A stretch of 64,000 nucleotides of DNA from Luteibaculum sp964627445. GTDB taxonomy: Bacteria > Bacteroidota > Bacteroidia > Flavobacteriales_D > Luteibaculaceae. The position numbers and the translations under genes are program-made. A model generated the notes under the pieces. That model was not told the DNA's origin and did no database searches. It worked only from the letters and a program-made list of their open reading frames with translations. Position 1 is the first letter of the stretch; each line of letters begins with the position of its first letter. The stretch is from the NCBI GenBank assembly GCA_964627445.1, contig CAZVJF010000008.1, forward strand, positions 62,001 through 126,000, given 5' to 3'. Below are positions 59,720 through 64,000 of this stretch, piece by piece.

Positions 59720-59817
59720 TGCGGTGCAAAAGTAGTATTCTAGGTGGCTTAGTGTATCTTTCGGCCTCTAAATTCACAGGTTTTTCATTAAAACATAAAG
59801 AAGCCATCTTTACGGCC

Positions 59818-62268
59818 ATGCGCACCACTTATTTTGCCGATGTTATTTTGCCACTGGCCTTGCCCAAAACATACACATACAGGGTACCACAGGAGCTGGC
59901 TAATGAGGTAGCTACTGGCAAACGCGTATTGGTGAGTTTTGGAGGCAGTAAAATGTATGCAGCCATTGTGGCAGCAGTGCATACGCAAGCGCCACAATAC
60001 TACCAAGCCAAGTATTTGGATGCAGTATTGGATGAGGCACCTATAGTGACTGCACGGCAATTGGCTTTTTGGCAGTGGTTAGCATCCTACTATTTGTGTG
60101 GATTGGGCGAAGTAATGTTGGCTGCTATGCCTGCTTCCTTACGCTTAGCTTCTGAGACACAGGTGCTACCCATAGAGTTGGACCAAGAAGACCAACAACA
60201 CCTAACCGATGAGGAGGCCCGGGTGTATGATGCCCTTTGGATACAGCAGAAGATGTCGGTCTCGGAAATTGCAGAGCTACTCGATAAAAAGACGGTAACC
60301 CCTGTAGTGAAATCCATGTTGGAAAAAGGTGCCGTTGCTTTGGAAGAAGAAGTGCATGAGCGCTATAAGCCGCTTCTGAAAACTTTTGTCCGTTTATCGC
60401 CTCAACTTAAAGGCGATGCTCGTTTAAACGATGCCTTGAATACACTGAATAAAGCCCCAAAACAACAAGATTGCCTTATGGTACTGTTGCAGCAACGCAA
60501 TCCATACGCCTGGATTACCAAGCAACAGCTCACCAAAAAGCATAGCCTGAGTGCTTCTGCATTGAATGGATTAGAAAAACGAGGTTTTATCCAAGTACAA
60601 AAACAGGCAGTAGATCGTATTGTGGCCACAGCAGCGAGTAAAAAGCAGGTGGTGCTCAGTGAGTCTCAACAAACCGCTGCAGATCAGATTCAACAGGGCT
60701 TTTCGCAGAATAAAGTTGCCTTGTTGCATGGGGTAACGGGTAGTGGAAAAACCGAAATTTACATCCAACTCATAGAATACTACCTACAGCAGCAAAAGCA
60801 AGTGTTGTATTTGGTGCCAGAAATTGCCCTTACCAGTCAGTTAACTGGTAGGTTGGAAGCGTATTTTGGTAAGCATTTACGAGTATATCATTCGCGCTTT
60901 ACCAACAACGAGCGTGCCGAGGTGTGGTATAAAATCCTGGAAAATGAGGAAGTCAAGATTGTAGTAGGAGCTCGTAGTGCTGCACTGTTGCCTTTTCATG
61001 ATTTGGGCCTCATTATCGTGGATGAGGAGCATGATCCATCCTACAAACAGCAGCACCCCGCTCCGCGCTACCAGGCTCGCGATGCGGCCATCAAGTTGGG
61101 CCAACTGCACCAGGCTAACATTTTATTAGGTTCGGCTACGCCTTCCATGGAGAGTTTTTACAATGCTCAAAATGGCAAATATCACTACGTATCGTTAACC
61201 GAGCGGTATGGCGATGCCGTACTCCCCGAAATTCTGGTGGCCGATATGCGTATTGCCAAACGCGACAAGAATATTCGTGCAGAACTTTCTGGGTTCTTAT
61301 TTCAAGAAATGGAGGCGACGCTAGCACGAGGCGAGCAGGTAATTTTGTTTCAAAACCGCAGAGGTTACGCTCCGCGTTGGTTGTGCAACACCTGCGGTTG
61401 GGTGCCCGAGTGCAAGAATTGCGACATCAGCCTTACCTACCACAAATACCGACATCAACTTACCTGCCACTATTGCGGCTATAAAATGCCACCACCAAGA
61501 ACCTGTATGGCTTGTGGAAGCACTGATATTACTATGGTGGGCTTTGGAACCGAGAAAATAGAAGACGAGCTGGTTCTGCTGTTACCAGGTGTTACTATTG
61601 GTCGCATGGATTATGATACCACCCGGGGAAAACAATCCTACCAGAAAATAATACACGATTTCCAAGACGAGGAAATACAAGTGCTGGTTGGAACACAAAT
61701 GGTTACTAAAGGCCTAGATTTTGGCAATGTGGGCTTGGTAGGGGTGCTTAGTGCCGATCAAATTTTGAGCTTCCCAGATTTTAGAGCGGCAGAGCGTGGT
61801 TTTCAGCTTATGACCCAAGTGTCGGGTAGGGCAGGAAGGAGAAAAAGCCGGGGAAAAGTAATTATACAGGCCTTTAATCCTGAGCATGCAGTAATCCAAA
61901 ATGTGGTGCAAGGCGATATAAAATCCGTATATCGCAATGAGTGGCGAGAGCGTCAGAGTTTTGTGTATCCTCCTTTTTGCCGTTTGGTAGGACTAACTTT
62001 TAAGCACCGAGATGCCAATGTGGTTTCAGATGCTAGCGTGCACATTGTGCAGCAGTTAAAAACCAAGTTGGGAAGTCGTGTTCTAGGCCCCGAAGCTCCT
62101 GCCATAGCGCGCATTAAAAACCAATACATTATGGAGGCCTTAATTAAGCTGGATGCCAAAATTGACCTAGAGCGTGCCAAGTTGTTTATCCAAGAAACCG
62201 TAGCCGCGCTAAAACAGCACAAAAGCTTTAAGTCGGTGCGCGTAATTATCGATGTGGATCCTTACTAG
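59818..62268 (+). CDS. priA: Primosomal protein N', replication restart helicase
   Basis: 816 residues from ATG 59818; a longer frame to 59704 overlaps the divergent methyltransferase and lacks family similarity. N-terminal 3'-DNA-binding domain (ADVILPLALPKTYTYRVP), winged helix, then the helicase core with Walker A LLHGVTGSGKTEIYI, DEEH box IIVDEEHDPSYKQQ, and a zinc-binding insertion with eight Cys (CNTCGWVPECKNCD; CHYCGYKMPPPRTCMACG), motif GTQMVTKGLDFGNV and QVSGRAGRRKSRG. Reloads the replisome at stalled forks. Confidence 0.97.
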   Translation: MRTTYFADVILPLALPKTYTYRVPQELANEVATGKRVLVSFGGSKMYAAIVAAVHTQAPQYYQAKYLDAVLDEAPIVTARQLAFWQWLASYYLCGLGEVMLAAMPASLRLASETQVLPIELDQEDQQHLTDEEARVYDALWIQQKMSVSEIAELLDKKTVTPVVKSMLEKGAVALEEEVHERYKPLLKTFVRLSPQLKGDARLNDALNTLNKAPKQQDCLMVLLQQRNPYAWITKQQLTKKHSLSASALNGLEKRGFIQVQKQAVDRIVATAASKKQVVLSESQQTAADQIQQGFSQNKVALLHGVTGSGKTEIYIQLIEYYLQQQKQVLYLVPEIALTSQLTGRLEAYFGKHLRVYHSRFTNNERAEVWYKILENEEVKIVVGARSAALLPFHDLGLIIVDEEHDPSYKQQHPAPRYQARDAAIKLGQLHQANILLGSATPSMESFYNAQNGKYHYVSLTERYGDAVLPEILVADMRIAKRDKNIRAELSGFLFQEMEATLARGEQVILFQNRRGYAPRWLCNTCGWVPECKNCDISLTYHKYRHQLTCHYCGYKMPPPRTCMACGSTDITMVGFGTEKIEDELVLLLPGVTIGRMDYDTTRGKQSYQKIIHDFQDEEIQVLVGTQMVTKGLDFGNVGLVGVLSADQILSFPDFRAAERGFQLMTQVSGRAGRRKSRGKVIIQAFNPEHAVIQNVVQGDIKSVYRNEWRERQSFVYPPFCRLVGLTFKHRDANVVSDASVHIVQQLKTKLGSRVLGPEAPAIARIKNQYIMEALIKLDAKIDLERAKLFIQETVAALKQHKSFKSVRVIIDVDPY

Positions 62269-62294
62269 CTGTTGGTGCTGAGTGTGGTAGGCGT

Positions 62295-62774
62295 CTAATA
62301 TTTTAACCCCAGTTTTTTATAAATAAAGTGCATCAGCCAGGCAGGTCCTACTAGTAAAAACTGGAGGTCTTTAAAAAAGGAGGGTTTCTTGCCTTCTATG
62401 TTGTGTCCGATAAATTGGCCTATCCAGGCAACAACAAAAAGCGCAAACGAAATCCAGCCTAATGATAAGGAACTTTGCTCTAGAGCGGCAGCACCCATAA
62501 TGCATAGAGCCGAGAAAAATATGAGTCCCAAAAACAGGCGAAAAGACATAAAGAGGTAAAAGATAGACCCCACCAGAATAAGCAGCGTGCCAAAATTAAC
62601 GTAGGGCTGCCAGGCTTCGGGAACCATAGCGTCTAAAAAGCCATGCGGTATGGCCGCAAGCAAACCTACAATGCTGAAAAATATAGTGGGTACACAAATC
62701 CAGTGAATGGCCTTGTTGGTTGGGTTCTGGTGACTCTCGCCATACTCAGAAAACCATTGATCTGCTGTTTTCAT
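62295..62774 (-). CDS. Mpo1-like (DUF962) membrane protein
   Basis: About 159 residues from ATG 62774. The family motif is at the N-terminus: YGESHQNPTNKAIHWICVP, with the conserved His residues, then four hydrophobic helices and a C-terminal HNIEGKKPSFFKDLQFLL block. In yeast the homologue Mpo1 is an Fe-dependent dioxygenase of 2-hydroxy fatty acid breakdown; in bacteria the role is unproven. Confidence 0.88.
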   Translation of the reverse strand: MKTADQWFSEYGESHQNPTNKAIHWICVPTIFFSIVGLLAAIPHGFLDAMVPEAWQPYVNFGTLLILVGSIFYLFMSFRLFLGLIFFSALCIMGAAALEQSSLSLGWISFALFVVAWIGQFIGHNIEGKKPSFFKDLQFLLVGPAWLMHFIYKKLGLKY

Positions 62775-62792
62775 GCCCAAAAGTTAAGAAAA

Positions 62793-63488
62793 CTATCGGT
62801 CAGTTTTGCCAAGGAGTGGCGTCCAAACACCATCATTGCTCGGAGGTTGCGCTGTAATAACAATGGCTTCCTTAGAAACAGGGTGTGTAAAAGCAATGGA
62901 TCGGGCATGCAGGCTTATGGATCCATCTTTGTTGGGGCGCTTGGCACCGTACTTTACATCGCCTTTTATGGGGAACCCAATGTGCGCTAGCTGACAGCGT
63001 ATCTGATGGTGGCGTCCCGTTTGTAAATCTACTTCTACCGCAGTGTAGCGGTCCAGAACCTTTAAGGTTTTATACTGTAGCAAGGCTTTTTTACTTCCAG
63101 GAATTTCTTTGGGCGAAGCGTAGGATTTATTCTGGGAAGGGTTCTTTTTGAGAAAGTGCTCCAAGGCTTTTGCCTTTGGTTTTATGGTGCCTTCCACCAC
63201 AGCCCAGTACGTTTTTTCATGCCGGTGTTGCTTAAACATGTCATTTAATCGTGCCAGGGCTTTGCTAGTTCGGGCAAATAAAACAACGCCTGTTGTGGGT
63301 CGGTCTAGTCGGTGGGTGACACCCAAAAACACATTGCCAGGCTTGTTGTACTTGCGCTTTAAGTACGATTTAAGCAAATCGGGGAGGATAACATCGCCCG
63401 TTTTATCGCCTTGTACCAAATCTCCGGCACGCTTGTTTACAGCAATAATGTGGTTGTCTTCGTACAGTATTTCTGGCATAGAAGCCAT
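62793..63488 (-). CDS. RluA-family pseudouridine synthase
   Basis: 231 residues with no S4 domain, so of the short RluA/RluC-core type. Catalytic Asp is in THRLDRPTTGVVLFAR; ILYEDNHIIAVNKRAGDLVQ, QTGRHHQIRCQLAHIG and GDVKYGAK are the other signatures. Target U in rRNA or tRNA cannot be inferred. Starts four bases after panB ends in the same leftward direction, a common flavobacterial pairing. Confidence 0.93.
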   Translation of the reverse strand: MASMPEILYEDNHIIAVNKRAGDLVQGDKTGDVILPDLLKSYLKRKYNKPGNVFLGVTHRLDRPTTGVVLFARTSKALARLNDMFKQHRHEKTYWAVVEGTIKPKAKALEHFLKKNPSQNKSYASPKEIPGSKKALLQYKTLKVLDRYTAVEVDLQTGRHHQIRCQLAHIGFPIKGDVKYGAKRPNKDGSISLHARSIAFTHPVSKEAIVITAQPPSNDGVWTPLLGKTDR

Positions 63489-63491
63489 GGC

Positions 63492-64000
63492 CTAATACTG
63501 CTCGTGGTCGTTGGGAAAATCTTTGGAGCGCACATCATCTACGTAGGTAGATACAGCGCCTTTTATCTCATCGTATAAGTTGTGGTAGCGTCTTAAAAAG
63601 CGGGGATTAAACTGGTGGGTAATTCCCAACAAATCGTGCGATACCAGCACTTGGCCATCTACACCGTTACCCGCTCCAATACCAATAACTGGGATTTTTA
63701 CTTCTTCGGCCACACGCGCAGCAAGTTTGGCAGGAATTTTCTCTAAAACTATAGCATAGCAGCCCACTTCCTCCAAAGCTTTGGCATCGGCCAGGAGCTG
63801 GGCGGCTTCCTCTTCTTCTTTGGCACGCACAGTGTAAGTTCCAAACTTGTATATGGATTGTGGCGTAAGGCCCAAGTGTCCCATGACGGGAATTCCAGCC
63901 GATAGAATACGATCTATAGATTCTATAATTTCTTGTCCGCCCTCTAGCTTTACAGTGTGCGCACCCGCTTCTTTCATGATACGGATGGAGGAGTTTAAAG
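63492..64000 (-). CDS. panB: 3-methyl-2-oxobutanoate hydroxymethyltransferase, C-terminal part (cut by window edge)
   Basis: The frame is open to the right edge; about 169 C-terminal residues are visible. They contain AHTVKLEGGQEIIESI with the substrate-binding Lys, GIPVMGHLGLTPQSIYKFG, the catalytic Glu in YAIVLEKIPAKLA and the IPVIGIGAGNGVDGQVLVSHD block of PanB, which makes ketopantoate from 2-oxoisovalerate and 5,10-methylene-THF in pantothenate/CoA synthesis. Upstream part lies outside the window. Confidence 0.95.
   Translation of the reverse strand, partial: LNSSIRIMKEAGAHTVKLEGGQEIIESIDRILSAGIPVMGHLGLTPQSIYKFGTYTVRAKEEEEAAQLLADAKALEEVGCYAIVLEKIPAKLAARVAEEVKIPVIGIGAGNGVDGQVLVSHDLLGITHQFNPRFLRRYHNLYDEIKGAVSTYVDDVRSKDFPNDHEQY

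Noticed and set aside
1..64000. CRISPR arrays, tRNA/rRNA genes, insertion sequences, prophage or polysaccharide-utilisation loci
   Set aside because: No regularly spaced repeats, no cloverleaf-like or rRNA sequence, no transposase or integrase motifs and no SusC/SusD pair were seen on either strand.

Overview
This 64 kb window is chromosomal DNA of a member of the Bacteroidota, most likely order Flavobacteriales. The evidence is: type IX secretion (T9SS) genes and cargo (PorT, a DUF5103 plug protein, one type B and one type A sorting domain); a TamL lipoprotein; a six-gene Na+-translocating NADH:quinone reductase; small families typical of the phylum (DUF7935, DUF6952, head-GIN DUF2807, a FadL/SGNH-lipoprotein pair); and promoters of the Bacteroidota form TTTG-(18-19)-TAnnTTTG. 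A Cryomorphaceae/Schleiferiaceae-like bacterium is plausible but cannot be settled by reading. No rRNA, tRNA, insertion sequence, phage or CRISPR array was seen.

Layout. 1-7.2 kb: tamL (cut by the left edge) diverges from a TrmH-family methyltransferase, which converges on a leftward five-gene run hldE-kinase/trkH/ubiE/porT/FAD-oxidoreductase. 7.4-10.5 kb: an AT-richer accessory block of secreted protein and lipoprotein genes with a TlpA-like thioredoxin and a small membrane-protein pseudogene carrying two in-frame TAA codons. 10.5-16.2 kb: aspartate aminotransferase, DUF7935, then a leftward run DUF819/HDAC-like/5-FCL/MeaB. 16.2-20 kb: an ABC transporter with a His-rich permease and a T9SS type B cargo protein. 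20.1-27 kb: a complete, tightly overlapped trpEGDCFBA operon behind a textbook-like attenuator (leader peptide with one Trp codon, competing hairpins, terminator), followed by a structured tail with a possible small ORF. 27-31.6 kb: SdpI-like protein, a YafQ-type toxin-antitoxin pair, methylmalonyl-CoA mutase. 31.7-42.3 kb: mostly envelope genes (FadL, SGNH-like lipoprotein, FtsB/DivIC-like, thioredoxin/DUF6952, MazG, PagL-like deacylase, DUF2807, PhoD with T9SS tail, beta-barrel, ApbE). 42.3-48.4 kb: nqrABCDEF. 48.4-57.4 kb: T9SS plug/ApaG/PruA operon, a LytS/LytTR two-component pair, an SDR reductase, a small barrel protein. 57.5-64 kb: peroxiredoxin, ZIP transporter, methyltransferase, priA, Mpo1-like protein, RluA-type pseudouridine synthase, panB (cut by the right edge).

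How it fits together. The cell imports or exports envelope proteins through T9SS and an OMP85-family module, runs sodium-based respiration (Nqr, matured by ApbE, using the menaquinone that UbiE completes), metabolises propionyl/methylmalonyl-CoA (mutase plus MeaB), and makes tryptophan under translation-coupled attenuation. The points most worth a second look are the trp attenuator, two tandem palindromes inside the thioredoxin promoter, the SGNH-like lipoprotein whose block I serine is glutamate, the doubly interrupted membrane-protein gene, the His-rich FtsX-type permease, the structured RNA/small ORF after trpA, and four convergent gene pairs whose stop codons overlap with no terminator between them.
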